Positions 12,347 to 27,149 of a stretch of 64,000 nucleotides of DNA are shown here, piece by piece. Source of the DNA: Daphnia carinata (Eukaryota; Arthropoda; Branchiopoda; Diplostraca; Daphniidae); assembly GCF_022539665.2 (NCBI RefSeq), contig NC_081335.1, positions 4,216,001 to 4,280,000 of the forward strand, read 5' to 3'. The position numbers and the translations under genes were made by a program. The first letter of the stretch is position 1. The number at the start of each line of letters is the position of its first letter. A model generated the notes under the pieces. It ran no database searches. It was not told the origin of the DNA and saw nothing but the letters and a program-made list of their open reading frames with translations.

Positions 12347-15300
12347 CTGATATCTGTAAGTAGAAAAAGAAAGAGAGAAAAAGGTCACACACAGCGCTTC
12401 GGATTGATTGTTCACAACATATACCGACGAAGCGATAGATATTGACTTAGATGGACAATCAGGTGGAACCACACGCGCGCGCATCACTTGGAGAGCCCAT
12501 GCTGATAGAAACTGTATAATAATACAAGAAAAACAAAACAAGGAAGGAAGAAGGTTAAACAGAGACGGAGAGAAGGGGGGAAAGAAATCAAACGAGGACA
12601 AGGAGATGAAAATAAATAAAAAACAAGTTTTTTTTTTTTTTTTTTTTTAAAGCTTGTAAGACTGTCACAAGACGGTCGACTGTTTTTTTTTTTTTTTTTT
12701 TAATTTTTGTTTATTTACCTTCTTTTGTTTTTTTTTGAATTTTCGGTTGCTTGTGTATTTCATAAAAGGCACCGGTATATATATCGCGCGACGATAGGTT
12801 TTCTCTTATAGGCAGGGCCAACAGCAGCAGCAGCAGCTACACACCCGAATGTATAAAGCGTGCCAAAAAAAAAAAAAAAACCGAGAGGATATACGCAATT
12901 ATACAGATATACCAGTTAACGGACTGTTTTCATGACTTGGGTGGCCCGTCTTGGCGACACTGGGTGGCTTTTCTTGTTTTTTGTTTTGTTTTGTTTTTTT
13001 CTGAATACAAAATTCAAGTCGGATGGACATTTTAAAGCAAATGAAAGCGCGCGATAAAACTGGGTAGCCACTGAGAAAAACTAAGGCAGTCCCCGCTTTA
13101 AATTTTTTCTTTTGAATGTCGGACCGCACCTGAAAGGACAACTTTCTCGTTAAACGTCATCAGCCGACCCCGATTAATTAGCTCGGCCATTTAGGAATTA
13201 AAGTAAAAAAAAAAAGAGGGAAATTGATATTAAACTCTGCGCACAGAAAAACGAAATCCAAACAGAAAATTTTCCCTTAAAAAAAAAAAAAAAAAAAATT
13301 TAAATCAAAGTTTTTTTTTTCTCTCTAAATTTTATTTAACATTTTTTGTTTGTTAAAAAAAAAAAAAAAAAAACTTGATGGAATGGCCCCGGAATGGGGA
13401 GAAGAAAAAACTATAAGGGTCCACACCGCCGTTTGCCGTTGTCCTTTGATAATCGAGCCCTCGTTTGTCTCTTTCAAACTCTCCGGAGTCTCAGACTTCT
13501 ACGGTCCGTTATACGCATTCACGTATAAAGGGCAGACACGATACATTTATATATCGTCTCTCTATATACTCTTATATATATATATATATATATATATACT
13601 TATGCCCACACACACACACACACACAGACGCATAATATGCTTTCCGAATGTCTTAAATATATGCAAAGAGCCGGTCGTGTATTTAGGCCTGTTTAAGGTT
13701 TTGTTTTTTATTTTATTTATTTATTTTTTTTTTTCTTCCGTCTGGCGCTTATATCGATTCATCAGAGTGTACAAACGAAAGAGATGGATTCAATCGGGTG
13801 TTGTCAACTGACGCTGATGTCCATCCCTTTTTTTTTTTTTTTCTCTCTGTTTCTTTACAAAAAAAACAAAAACAGCAGCGTTCTATCAATATAGTAAGTC
13901 CGGCATTTTGCGTTTAAGAGTCGGACGTGAATCGAACGAAATGGCCCCTCACTTCACGCACGAAATCGCGCAACTGTTTTCTATCTTTTTTTTTGTTGTT
14001 TGTTTGGTGGCTGATTTTAGGACCAGCTGTCCGTCGCTAGCCATTCATTGGCCCGTCGTTGATCGCGCATAAATTAATGCGAGACACCTGTTGATTCCGA
14101 TGGCGTTTTTCTTTAAATCTTAAGCGTTAACCTGACAAAACGTTTTCTAAAAAGAATGTTCTGGCCTTGTTGTTACAAAACACTAACTGCATCTATTATT
14201 TCCTCTTTTTTTTTTTGCGCTTGTTTCCCTTGTTTTGATTGAACTCTATAGGCCTACTGCGCTTTATGATAAACGCAATGTGGATAAACACAATTGAATC
14301 AAGCCATTTCCAAAAACAAAAAAAAAAAAATTTGAGAATGCAAATGAGGGGAGGGGAGGACCGCGTTGATTGGGTTTTGCGGAGGAGAAAGGCGCGCGTG
14401 CTATAGATATGTGTTTTGAGAAGGGACGGTTTTGACTCGGCTACTGGAAGTTGCCCCGCTTCGTTGTGGATGGTTAAAAGAGAGAGAGAGACAGCGGGAA
14501 AGTGAGCGTACCCAGTGGAACTGGAGGAGCGCGTCTATCGTGGCAGAAGTTGCGGGTGGCGCAAAGGGGTGGCATTTGCATGACGAAAATGGCAAAATTC
14601 TATCTACCAAACAAAACTAAAACTCTCAGAGCTTTGAAGAGAAGAGCGAGCAAAAGGGGTGGGGGGAGAGCCTGATAAACATCAGCACTGCAACCGGCAG
14701 TTTTCCCAAAGTCAAGCTGGAACAGCAACTACGAACGTCTACAGAGGGGAACTGGAAAAAGAAAAAAAAAAAAAGAAAAAAACGTTGGCAATGTGAAGGC
14801 AGCCTTCGGGGACCAATCCAATCAGTCATCCACCTAAAGAAAACGACGTTCGGCTTCTGTTTTTAATCGAAAAAAAAAAAAAAAAAAAAAAAAAAAGCAA
14901 AAGGGCAAAACGCAAAAGTTCCATTTTCTTTGATTTCGATGATGGCGATCGAACGTTTCGCTTGTATGTCTCTTATTGCAAGAGTCTTAATCAAAAAGAG
15001 CGTCATTGTTTTGATTTCATTCTGAAAGCTGCTGAAACAAAATCTTGTACATTTATCGCATTTAGGCGCATCTTGTTTCGCGGTTTGTTCGAAACAAATG
15101 GCAAAACAAGATGCAGCGTGTCACGTAAATCGCATCGATCCATTTCCCTGTTTGTTTCTTTTTTCTCTCTCTCTCTCTCTCTCTCCCGTTTTATTACGAG
15201 CAAGCGGCTTAGCATATGCAAATTAGACAACCGTCAATCGTTAAACGTTATACACACATCGGGGGGATGTAACCCTTCAACAAAAACTAGTGGCGGCAGC

Positions 15301-15384
15301 AGTTGTATCTATATGCACGTAGAGAGGGTGACGATCCTCCTCCCCACCCCCCCACCTTTTTTTTTTTTTTTTTTTTTTTTATTG

Positions 15385-15433
<49 letters not shown>

Positions 15434-18083
15434 GATTCGTTTCCCTATTAGAATGACACCGCCAGGCTGGACCACCCTTCGTTCTAACCCCCGCGTTGAT
15501 ATCTCGAATTCTTAAAATGCGTTAGATAATCGTAAAAAAAACAAACAAAAAAACACAACAACAAATCAACACACAGATGTACGTCAGTTTTTTTTTATTT
15601 TTTTTTCGTGTATGTAAAACAACTGCTGTTCATATTTGTTTTCGTTCACGCCTGTAATCGAGCCGCGACTCTTATTGGCAGTCTCGGGGGCAGCTGTTGC
15701 GCTGTGCTGTAAAAAGATATCGCATTTAGAGGAAGATGACTCGAGTTTGCCAAGGCCTATCATTTTTTTTTTTGAATTTTCAAAATAGGCCTATCCGCAT
15801 TTTTGGTGACGATAATTAATGATTGTCGAAAGAAGAATGCGACCGCTGACGCATGATGAATGGCTATTGAATAAAACAAATAATGGGATGACATTGCAGT
15901 GGTACATGTCAATCGAACAAGGGCAAAAAACAAGGGCCTGCTTCCTTATAGACGAACACGCCGATTCAAACTGTCCACCGATGACGAGAATTTGTTTCGA
16001 AAAAACAAAAAAACAAAAAAACTTTCACAATTCCAGTTTTTTTTTTTCTCCTCCGTTATCTATGTATGTCTTTTATAGATTTTTCATAGTCGACATGATT
16101 GATGCCGCTCCATCGGAGAAAACAACAATCGGGGGGCTCGCGTACACGATTTATTTCGCCGCATGAATCGCCTGTATGTAGTGCCTATCATATGTTATAC
16201 CGGAGCTAACGTAAGAAAAAAAAAAAAGGGGGCTTTTCAGTTCTTTTATGTAGAAAAACATTCCGTCACGATTGGGACAATGTAGACATTCCTCAAATAT
16301 ATTTTTTTTTCTTTTTTTTTCTGTTCAAATGATCGAAATTAGAAATTGGAAAAATACGTCAGCCGTCATTGCCGATCACCTCCCAACACACTGGATAAAT
16401 GAATTTTTAAAATTGTTTTGAAATGAAGGGCTGAGATGAGAATGTATTTTGTGTGTGTTAAATTTAGAGGCTAATCTAAAAAGGGGAAAGGGATTTGGAC
16501 GTGAGCACGTCATCGCCAGGAGCGCGCGTGAAAACATGGGACAGGTAATGCGCGCACATTTATTTTGTATATCGATAAAGATGAATTTACGTTACTATAA
16601 ACAGGCGTGATTTTTTCTTTTTTTTTCTTCCCCCTTTTTTTTTTTTTTTTTTTTACGAGTCGGCCAACGTCTAGAAGGTGCGAAGTAATCAAGATGGACA
16701 GTAAAGATAATCAACCGATGGATATATATATATATATATATACATCCCGCCCTTTAGTGCCCCTCTTACTCCCTCCGCCTTTCGACGTTGGCATATGTTT
16801 AAATATATTCCACGCGTATCGCACCGCCAAGCCCCGCCAACGCCTTCGGGCCCCCTTTTTTTTTTTTTTTAATAAATTCAACATCATCACAATTTCGATC
16901 AATTCAACCGTTCGTTTTTTTTTTTCTTCTTCTTCTTCTTCTGATTTATCGCACAATGTATCATCAATTGGCCTTTTCTCTATCGACGAATGAGGAAATT
17001 ATCCGTTTTTTTTTTTTTTTCACGTCAATTGTTTTTTGTTTGTTTTTTTCCCCTCCATTTGTGTATCCTTTTCTCTTGTATCTGGTCAAGAGTTCGGTGT
17101 AAAAAGAATGGCCCATTGCGTCTAGAGGAAGGGAACAGGTTATGTTGCCAGCAGCATTTTTTTTTTTTTTATTTTAGCTGAAGAAGGCCATCGATGTAAG
17201 AAAAACTTAAACAAGGGAGAGTGAGAAAAGAAAAGAAAAAAAAATAAAAACAAAACAAGGAGATAGAAAGAAAGAAGACGGAAAGGATAAAGGTGTGCAT
17301 TTTTAACGCGCGCGCGCGCGCATCGCAGTTTGTAGCCAACATTTTTTTTTGTATTTTTTTTTTTTTTTTTCTTTCGAGCTCTTGGTCCGTCCAGCAAAAA
17401 TCTAGCGACAGTCCAGCTTGTAGTGAGCTGAGGCGAAGAAGGGACCGTCAACGTTTTCGGCCAGGCTGCTTGCTGCTGCTGTTGGGTTAGCTGTCTGTCA
17501 GCATTTAATAAATCAAAAAAAAAAAAAAAAAAAGCGAAACTGGCCTGACTCGGGCCGTCATCTTTCAGGTGTTCGGGCGTGGTGTCTCTGAAAATCGTTT
17601 TTTTTTTTTTTTTTTTTTTTTTTTTGTAAGTTGTTTCTTTTGTAACACTCGATCCGACTGTTGATGCAACAACTTTTCATGTCGCTTCCGTCAAACGGAT
17701 TCCCTTACGGTCCAGTGAAACCGACGAGGTGGACAGCATTTCAAGTCCATTGTTTTTCGGGTTTCTTTTTTATGATTAAATTATTTATTTTATGTTTTTT
17801 TATGTGTGTGTGTGTGTGTGTGTGTGTGATATTTTAAAGTTGCTATTTATATTGACCGTTGTTTTTTTTTTTTGTTGTATTGATTGAAGCAGGAAAAGCG
17901 GACTTGAGGATTTCGTCAGCGGTCACCATCATCCGAACAGCGGACTCCATTCGGGGTAAGTCCGTCCTTCATTTTGGGTTCCTTTTTCTTTCTTTTTATC
18001 GGCATTCAATTAGTCTTCTTGTTTAAACTGCGCGTTTTCAACTGTTGCGTTCAATCAGCGAATCGGCTTTTCTTTTGATCGGC

Positions 18084-18122
<39 letters not shown>

Positions 18123-21100
18123 GCGTCGCTTTCGGTACCACTTTCGCCCAGCAAACGGCCTTTCTTGAATTTTTATTGCGACCATAACTGATCGCCTTTC
18201 TTTCCCCCCCCCCCTCCTCTGTTTCAAGACGTTGCCATTGCATTTAAACCTCGTGTTAGATAGCACACAAAGCTTGCGATTTTCTCGATCCAATCATTCA
18301 AATTTGAATCATTTGAATTGATTTTTTTTTTTTTTTCTGAAGGCCTAAACGGCTAAATCAAACTGATTCATTAGATCTCGTGATGATGGCAGGGGGGGGG
18401 GGGGGGGTTTGCGTGTTGAATCGTACCCGTCACTTAAAAGACGCTCGTACAACACGACCCAATCTAATGATGACCGACGTGCACGAACACGAGTTTAAGT
18501 TGCCTGTGGACTACCTACCACCTGCTTAGCCCAGGTGCATTTTTTTTTTGTTTTTTTTTGTTTTTGTTTTTTTTGTATTCGGGAATATAAAAAAAAAAAA
18601 GAAAATAAATAAATAAATAATAGAAACTTGTTGCCGCGCGATAATCGGTCACGCGAGCCGAGGAGCCTCTCTCTCTCTTGTCCCTGTCGTTTTGATTCAC
18701 ATGGTAACAAGCTCTCACGCCCGCCACACCTGATGATGTGTCCTCCATTTTGCGCTGTCATCCCTTTTTGCTCCCGCTTTTTTTTTTGTTTTTTTTTTTT
18801 TTTCAATTTTTTTCAAACGCAAATTTTGAAACCCGAAACCCCCTAAAGTGATTAGTTGCCATTCGTTTTGGGACCTTGATACTTTCTTTCGTTGCGTACA
18901 CCTACAACTGATCTATCAGTAGCTTGCTATCTGGTGACGCAATTCTTTTCTGTTTCTGTTTTTGTTTTTTGTTTTTTGTTTTTTTCCAACCTTTCTGGTC
19001 AAACGGGGGGAAGGTTAAAGATTTTGACATGGTAAAAAAAAAAAAAAGAAAAAAAGAGATTTTTCTTTAATGGAAATATAAAGCGCGTTGGTGTTTTTCC
19101 TTGTAAGTGTGGACACACGAGGAATAAGGAAACAGGCCAAAATGTTTTTTTTTTTTGAGGAAACATCCTTTAGAGCTCGGTGGTGGGGCAGGTTCCAGCA
19201 GCAGCAGGAAATGTGTCAGAAAAAGTCCGTGACAGGAAACGATACGATTTTGAATGTTGGCGCTTTTTAAAAACTCACAGCACCACCATTGCGAACGCGT
19301 TGTGTGTACAACGGGGGAGGGTGTTGGTGTGTAAAAAGAACCTGCCGTATATATTGGCAGTTTATTGAACGAACGTCAGCTGTTTTTATACGAGAATTAT
19401 TCAAATGGTCCTTCGTTCGTTTCACGAAAAGTACCGAGGCTTTTTTTTTTTTTTTTTTTTACTGGTTTTTAATTTATTTTGGCCGTCGATATGGAATTTA
19501 ATGTGAAAATAAAAACAAGATGGTGTGGTATCGTTTTCATTGTGACATACGTGTTAGAAGACAATAGAAATCGTAATTAAATGTGAAGGTATTAAGAAGA
19601 AGATGCGTTTTATTTTTCACGTTGGCTTAACTCGCAGCGTGTGACGTAAACCACAATCGGATTGCACTCGTTTTCCGCGTAAAACGTCAATCGCATTATA
19701 CGTTTGCACGCTAAACTCGGATTCCAAGTCAAACTAGAATTTCTTTTTTCTTTTTTTTTTTTTTCTTTCTTGGGTTTGCGCTTATTCTTGGAAGCTTCGT
19801 ATATTTTATTTGGCGTGGAACACAAATTGGCTGCAAAGACTTTGTCCAAGTGCTACCGGACAGACCTTCCTCCATCTTTTCTTTTCTTTTCTTTTCTTTT
19901 TCTTTTTTCCCTGTCTGCTCTTTCTTGTGACATTTGTGACTGAACGGCACCTTGTTCGTCTCGACTTCTCAAGTCACTCACCTAGCGAGCGGTAAAACAA
20001 AAACAAGAAAAAAACTAAGGAAAAAAAAACGAAATAATTTAAAAAGAAAATTTACAAAATAGCTTAGCAATGTAAATCTTGGATTATAAAATGACTCACC
20101 GCTAACATGTAACGCCACCCCACCCCCTTAGCAAGTTTGTTGTTTTATAATTTTGAAATCAACGGTCTCGGTAGTAAAAATGAAGTATGTTAAAATCTTA
20201 CAATGTTTTTTGGTACCTTTTTTTTTTTTTTGAAGGAAAATTGTAGGGTCCCAAATTTAAAAAAAAAAAAAAAAAAAAAATGCACAAGGGCTCGTCTAGA
20301 AAAAAAAAAAAAAAAAAGAAAGATGTACAATTTCAAATTTTCACCCCTTGGAGACGTAGTCTCAAATAGGAATAATGAGCGGCTCATTAACATAGTGGAC
20401 GCCGGTGCGGGAGACGGCCCCCTTTTTTTTTTGTTGTTCCCCTTTCGACTTTTTGTCCCACCATTTTTTTTTTTTTTTTCTTTTACTTTTGTAGATTAAA
20501 TATTTTCACTTAGTATACGTAAAAGTCTACTATGCGATTTGTAAGGGAAAGCCTTGCACACTTGCCGTATCGATGGTATTCAAAAACAAATATGATTATT
20601 GCTTGCGTAGCACACATTCTGCGAAACAGTTGATTGGCTGCGGGATTGAAACTGTTCGAATCTCGCCGCGATTCGCTATCGTTTTGTACTTTCACGGATG
20701 TAGTTTTCCCCGAATCGTAGATATATGTCTCGTGTTCTTTCTTTTTTTTTTTTTTTTTTTTTTTTTGCTTGATTACGCAGCCAGACATACAATCAATTGA
20801 GGGTCTCGGTGTTCGTTTGAATCATTCATCGTGCGCGCTGTAATCACGATAGGATCCCCCAGTTTCTTTTTGTTTTGTTTTGTTTTTTTTTTCCTCCCCG
20901 ATTTGGTATGGCCACCATACAACGCCATCTGTTAATGTGAACGAGTACTTGACAAGTAACGCACTGCCAAACGGATTGCGTTTTGTTGTGAAAATACGGG
21001 ACGAAGCAAAGTGGATTTCCTGGTTTTTATTGTTGTTGTTGTTTTTTTTTTGTTTTCGATTTGTTTTTAGCGATTACACACACACACACACAAAAAAAAA

Positions 21101-21726
21101 GTAAAAGGCCCCGCTCTTGCGAATCCGAGTTGGCTCGCGCTTCGCCGTCTTTTCCGATTATCTGAACACGAATCTGTTGAGGTACTTGTAATATTTCCTT
21201 TTTGCGCGTCGCCGTAATGTTTTTCTTCTTCCCCTTTTATCATACAAGTGCCTTGATACTTACCCCTCCCCTTTTCCCTGGATAACACACAAACACGCGG
21301 CGTCTCGTCCCGTGATGTAACAGCTAGATTCCACTTTGTTGGTTACGAAACAAAACAAAAACAACAACAACAAAAAAAAAAAAAAAAAAAAAAAAAACGA
21401 CTCAAATGTACGTCTCCTTTCGGCCGCATTGGCATGCTACACTAGTCAAGTCTGCCCTCTATATATGGGTGGTTGTTTGGTTAGCCTAAGTCTCGCAGCC
21501 GTCTGCCAAATTGTTTGGCGAGCTTTCGTTTTGGGCCGGAGATGAACGTGCCTGGACGCAACAGTTTCTGGGCTACATGTTCGAACTATGCGGACGTATA
21601 CACACAGTCCAGAAAACAAAAAAACTATAGAGCTGCGTTCTAGATAATATTTGCGGAAGAACTTAAAAAAAAAAAAAAAAAAAAAAGAAGTAAAGAATTC
21701 AAATTCTTTTCTTTTCTTCCCTTTTG

Positions 21727-21761
<35 letters not shown>

Positions 21762-22907
21762 TATCCAGTTATAACCAGGGAGCTCTCTCCGTATTTGTGT
21801 CTCCTGGACAAAGATCCGCTTCGAATGAATAGACAAAATGTAACATGACATACCTTTGGGGAGGGAAAACAAAAACAAAAACAAAAAAAATGAAGGAATA
21901 CTGTAGAAAACAATTCTGAGGAACTCGGCGTATGTAATCAACTCTAAGGGAAAACTACAAAAAAAAAACAAAAAAAAAAACAAGGATGGTTATCCATTGA
22001 GCCATTGTTGATGGATCGTATCGGTGCGGCTGCTCATTTACCATCTTTGTAACATGACGTGCCCTGCGTCCATCAAACAGTTGGGCTGATATGAGGACGG
22101 CTACCGGTTCCCCCTCTCATCGTCCCGTATCTGATATCCAATCGTAAACATTATTGCCAATCGAAGTCACCGTACAAAGCATTTGTTTTTGTTTTTTTAA
22201 CGGGGGGAGGGTGGTTATTTCAATTAAAAAGAGTTCAAAAAAAAAAAAAAAAAAAGAAAAAGAAAGGGATAGATAAAATTTGAATGCCAATAATATCGGA
22301 TCGTCGTTGGCGATCAATCTAATTTCGATAACGTTGATGCGCATATATAGCCAGTGATTAATTTAGCTTACGACATTTCGGGTCTTCTATACCTTTGACT
22401 CTGGTATGTGTGTGTGTGTGTGTGAGTGCGTGTGTCCTTTATTTTTCTCTTCTTTATTTTTTTTTTTTTTGTTTTGTTTTCTTCTTTGATTTTATTTATT
22501 TATTTTGCTATGCTGTCGTAATGGGAGGGATTCCAAGATGGCCGACTGGACCATGTCTTGACATTGACGAATTTGCGTCACCACCGGTTTCCCAGAGAGA
22601 CACATTCAAGAACCTGAAGAAGCTTCTAAAGAGCGAAGGTAGACAGTCAAAGAGAGAGAACGAAACAAAAGAAAATCAAACTAAAGCGGAACATAATAAA
22701 TATCTCGTATGAGAATCAGACGAAATTCTTACAGTCCTCCCCTCTCTCTCCGTGTGTGTGTGTGTTTTCCCATTGCTGCGATTGTCACTACGACTTTTTT
22801 TTTTTAAGGTTCTTTTTAAATTAATGAGACCAACTGTTCTATCTGATTTTCTTTCTTTCTATGTTTTTTTTTTTTTTTTTTTTTTTAAAGATTTATTTAT
22901 TTTATTT

Positions 22908-22962
<55 letters not shown>

Positions 22963-25900
22963 CTTTTGGTGTCCCTTCAGTTTTCTCCGCGCATCATTTA
23001 TCTATTTCTGAGGACATTGTAATTCGATACTTTCCAAAAATCGCATGAAATCTCTTGACTGGCGTTTTGAATAATGTTCCTCCATCTTGCGATGATAAAC
23101 ACGATCTAGATTTTTATGTTTTTTTACAAAGAAAAAAAAAAAAAAGCATTTTTTGCTTGATAATTCATGCATAATTGCTTGTGTCTACAAAAATCATAAA
23201 TAATGGCGAATCGCAGTTACGAGAGACTTAAACTACATGTCGTATTCGATCGGTAAACGACGTTCTTTTGCATAAATAGAGCGCACAAATAAAATGGTGG
23301 GGTTGAAATTTAAAAAAAAAAAAAAAAAGGGGGGGGGGGGGTGGGCAAATGGAAGTGCGTCTAAAAAAGGACATGTGTGCAATTAATGCGTGACATAAAT
23401 TCGCCGTGTACGACAAATCAAGTCGGTCTAACTCTTTCAAACTTTGTATACGAGGCGGCACGGTGCGGCGTGGGAACAGCGGTGCGCTCTTATTTTCCTA
23501 ACGATTATGCGTCTTTTATTTATGATTTTTGTAGCGCCCCTTTTATTTCGATTGGTGTGTCGGTAAAGATAGCGTCAAAAGCGGCAGCAAGTGATAAATT
23601 TTCTCGGACAATATCAACAAGAAAGACGGACAAAAAAAAAAAAAAAAAAAAATTTGTTATTTGGATGGGGAAAAATAATAAGAATAGCACAGCCGGCTTG
23701 TAATGTAGGCTATTACGTGAAGGGGGCCTTACGTGAATGAAACGGAGAGGGGTGGGCCGAAAATAAATACCTCCACAACGAAAAAAAAAATTGTACAAAA
23801 GAAATTTGAGGGGGGGGGGGGCTTCTTTCTCAACGATTTGCATATGTAGGTACCAAAAAAAAAAAAAAATGAAAGAGCAACTTGAAATGAAAGAAAAGCG
23901 AGCAAAAATGGCAGGGAGGGTTCCACTTACCTCGTCTCTCATTATACCCAACAAGGCAACAATCCTCCCTTTTTTTTTTGTGTGTGTGTTCTTTTTCTTT
24001 TTGTATTGCAACTGTTTGATGGTGTTCCTCTTTGGCAGAGATAGGCGTCTCAATGTTAAGGTAGCGTTTGCTACCTTTGTGATACAGCAAACTGGTTGTT
24101 ATAGAGCCTAACTTAATTGGACTATCAAAATGCAGAGGACTTTGATCCTCGAGGCCAAATGAAGCGATCATTTTCGATTTAATTATCATTATTTGTTTGT
24201 TTTTTTTTTTTGTTTTTTTTTTGGCGTGAGAACGTTCACTTTTATCGCATCCGGGAATCCAAGAAATGTTGCACGACAAAGGGTAAATGATTCGCTGAAT
24301 GTTTCGGACGATGTACAGTACATGGAGGAAAAACAAAAACAAAAAGAAAGCAAGGACCGAGTTTTGTACTCACTTCTTATGTCACCCCGCCTTATAGGAC
24401 ACGAAGTGAGACAGCAGTGGGCTGTTTTTGAGCATTCGTTAAGGAAATACAGCTTTGCGAGTATCCAACATTGTACCGATCCTTCTTTTTCATGGCAATG
24501 TGTCGTTGGAAATTGTTTAGGGTACAATGTGCAACAGTAGCCGAAGAACTCTTTACTTTTTTTTTTTTTTTTTCCTTCTTTTATTCAGGCAAAATTTTTC
24601 AAGTGTTCAAGTGCTTTCGTTGTTGTTCAGAGGGCAAAAAGAGAAGGAAAAATAACAGGGCAAACATGTGTTGCTCGTTTGGTATATATTTTGAATATGC
24701 AAATGATCGTGCGTCTGTGTGTGAGCCGCTTTTTCTTTTTTCGTGAGAGAGCTTCTACTGCTAGCCTGACATTGAGGATAAAAAAAACGGGGGGAGGTGA
24801 GGGGAGCCGTCACTCTCAGCAACTGGAGCCCTCTTGGAAAAAAAAAAAGGAAAAAAATCAACTGGAGATCATCTACTTGATGACAACAGTTATTCACTTG
24901 CATGGAGGCCAATTTTTCTTCTGCGACATTGTACACCTTTTGGTACGGGCCACGGGAAGGATGGAGAAGGAGGCAACAGTAGCGCATTGTCAAGCCCCCC
25001 CCCCCCCCCCCCAAAAAAAAAAAAAAAAAAAAAAAAAAAAGATTTTGGCTAGATTCTGTTCACAGTAGCCGCATGGTAGATGTCATCCGGTTTTGGGCCG
25101 CGATGAATTCCGGGCGTGTAGAAAATTTTAGACACCAGACATTCATGAACGACAAGCGACTCTACATATCTTTCGAAATTCAAACAAAACTTAAAAGAAA
25201 TAGATTGGTGGAGAAGCGTGAGAGGGGGAAAAAGAAAACGACCCAAAACTTTTTTTTTTCTTTTCTTTTTTTTTGTTTTTTTTTGTTTTTTTCAATCCCT
25301 GTCGTCTAAAATAGTTTGAAATTCAATGAAATTCGTTGTTTTTTGTTGTTGTTATTGCCATACGCCATCTAGCGGTAGGTTTCGTAAGAGGTCGCTAGAT
25401 GGCGATACTTGTTTTGACTCAACGTTTTTTCATTTTTGCGTTCAATTAAATGTTGACAGGGGAACGATAGAAACAATTGAAATCAATCATTGCCAATCGA
25501 GAATATGATTGATGGCCCATAACCCAAAGATGGAATTTAGTTTTTCCGAAAGAAGACGGGTAAGCGTTATGACAAATTTGCTTTGCCTTTGTTCCCGCCG
25601 ATGATAAAACTTGATGACCTTGTCATTTTGACGGAAAAATAATTTCCCTGCACGGCAATCGGAATGCGGATTTGAAATCAGCCACAGAGATATCGCAGCG
25701 AATCAAACAGCGATATTTCTTTGCTAAAAAAAAAAAAAACAAAGTGGTGTGGCCGGAGTCATTCAATAGCGTAGAACGGGCTTCCCATTATGATCCGACA
25801 AGGGCAGGACGCTCCTGCTCTTGTCGCTTTTTAAATCATTTCAAAGTTCTTATGCATTCAACAGTAGTTTCCCTCATTCGTGTTAACCGTCCACATCATT

Positions 25901-27117
25901 TTGCATACCAAGTACGCGTCGATGCGCGTACGCTAAACGTTGATAGCTGACAATGTCATCGACTCTACTTTATTTTATTTTTTTCGGCCACTACGAGTCA
26001 ATGTAAAAAAAAAACACGTAAGAAAAAAAAAAGTATGGTTTAATATAAGGCGGGCGACATGCCATTGCGTTTTCAGAAATGCGCTGCGTGACGCGAGTTT
26101 GAAGAAACAAGAAGAACAAAAAAAAAAAAAAGACATTGAGGGAGAAGGGGGGGGGGATATCGACCTACGGAAACGAAGAAGAGGTACGTGTACGAGCCAA
26201 GTGTGTGATCCGATTTAGAGGGATGGGGGGGGGGCTGCTGCTCGGCAAAAGAAGAGACTGGAGGAAAAAGAAAAGAACAAATTCAAGAATAAGAGTAGAG
26301 AAATCCAACGAAAAGAAAAAAAAAAAAAAAAAAAAAAAAAGGGGGGCAAGAACACAGGCACAGGAGCATGTAGACGGTACAGTACAGAGAGACCCGACCT
26401 GTTTAGTAAGCATAGGACGTCGTGACGTCATTTGGTATTCCGGCCGGCTTCTTGCTCATCAGCTTTGCCCTCTTTCCTTCTTTTTTTCTTCCCTCTTTCT
26501 TTTATGCGCTAGTCTACATCGACTGCTGCCTCTCTTTTTTTTTTCTCAATCCACCAGTATATTTATATATTATTTATATAAATGCACGGCACTATAGCCG
26601 ACAAGCCGAAGCGAGTCACCATTAAGATGATTTCTTTGAGCGACTTCAAACTTTAGTGCAACGACTCGAACGTATTTTTTGTTTTTGTTTTTTTCACGTC
26701 AAATCAAAAGAATGAGAAAGCGAATGCGAAGGAGAAGGAGAAGGAGAAGGAAAGACAAATTCGGGGGGTAACCGGAGCAAAGTCGACAGTTTGATCCAAG
26801 CAATGCATTTCGATCGCGTTCAGATGAAGGGGAGAAAGAGGCAAAGATGATGCGTGTACATCATCAGTCAAATGGATATAGGCCTATATCACATCCGTGT
26901 CATGGATATTATTATTATTATTATTTTTTTTTCTTTCTTTCTTTCTTCTTTCATCCTTCCGTGATGTTGGCATATGGTTTGCTGGTTAGGTGTTTTCGAC
27001 ACCCGAGGGATCTAGCAATAAGGTTTCTGCGTCACGAGAGCTTGCATAATGAGGGCGACCCTTTTTAAATCTTCTAAGCTCCCGTAGCGAATGAGATCTA
27101 TCAGAAAGCCACCGTAG

Positions 27118-27149
<32 letters not shown>

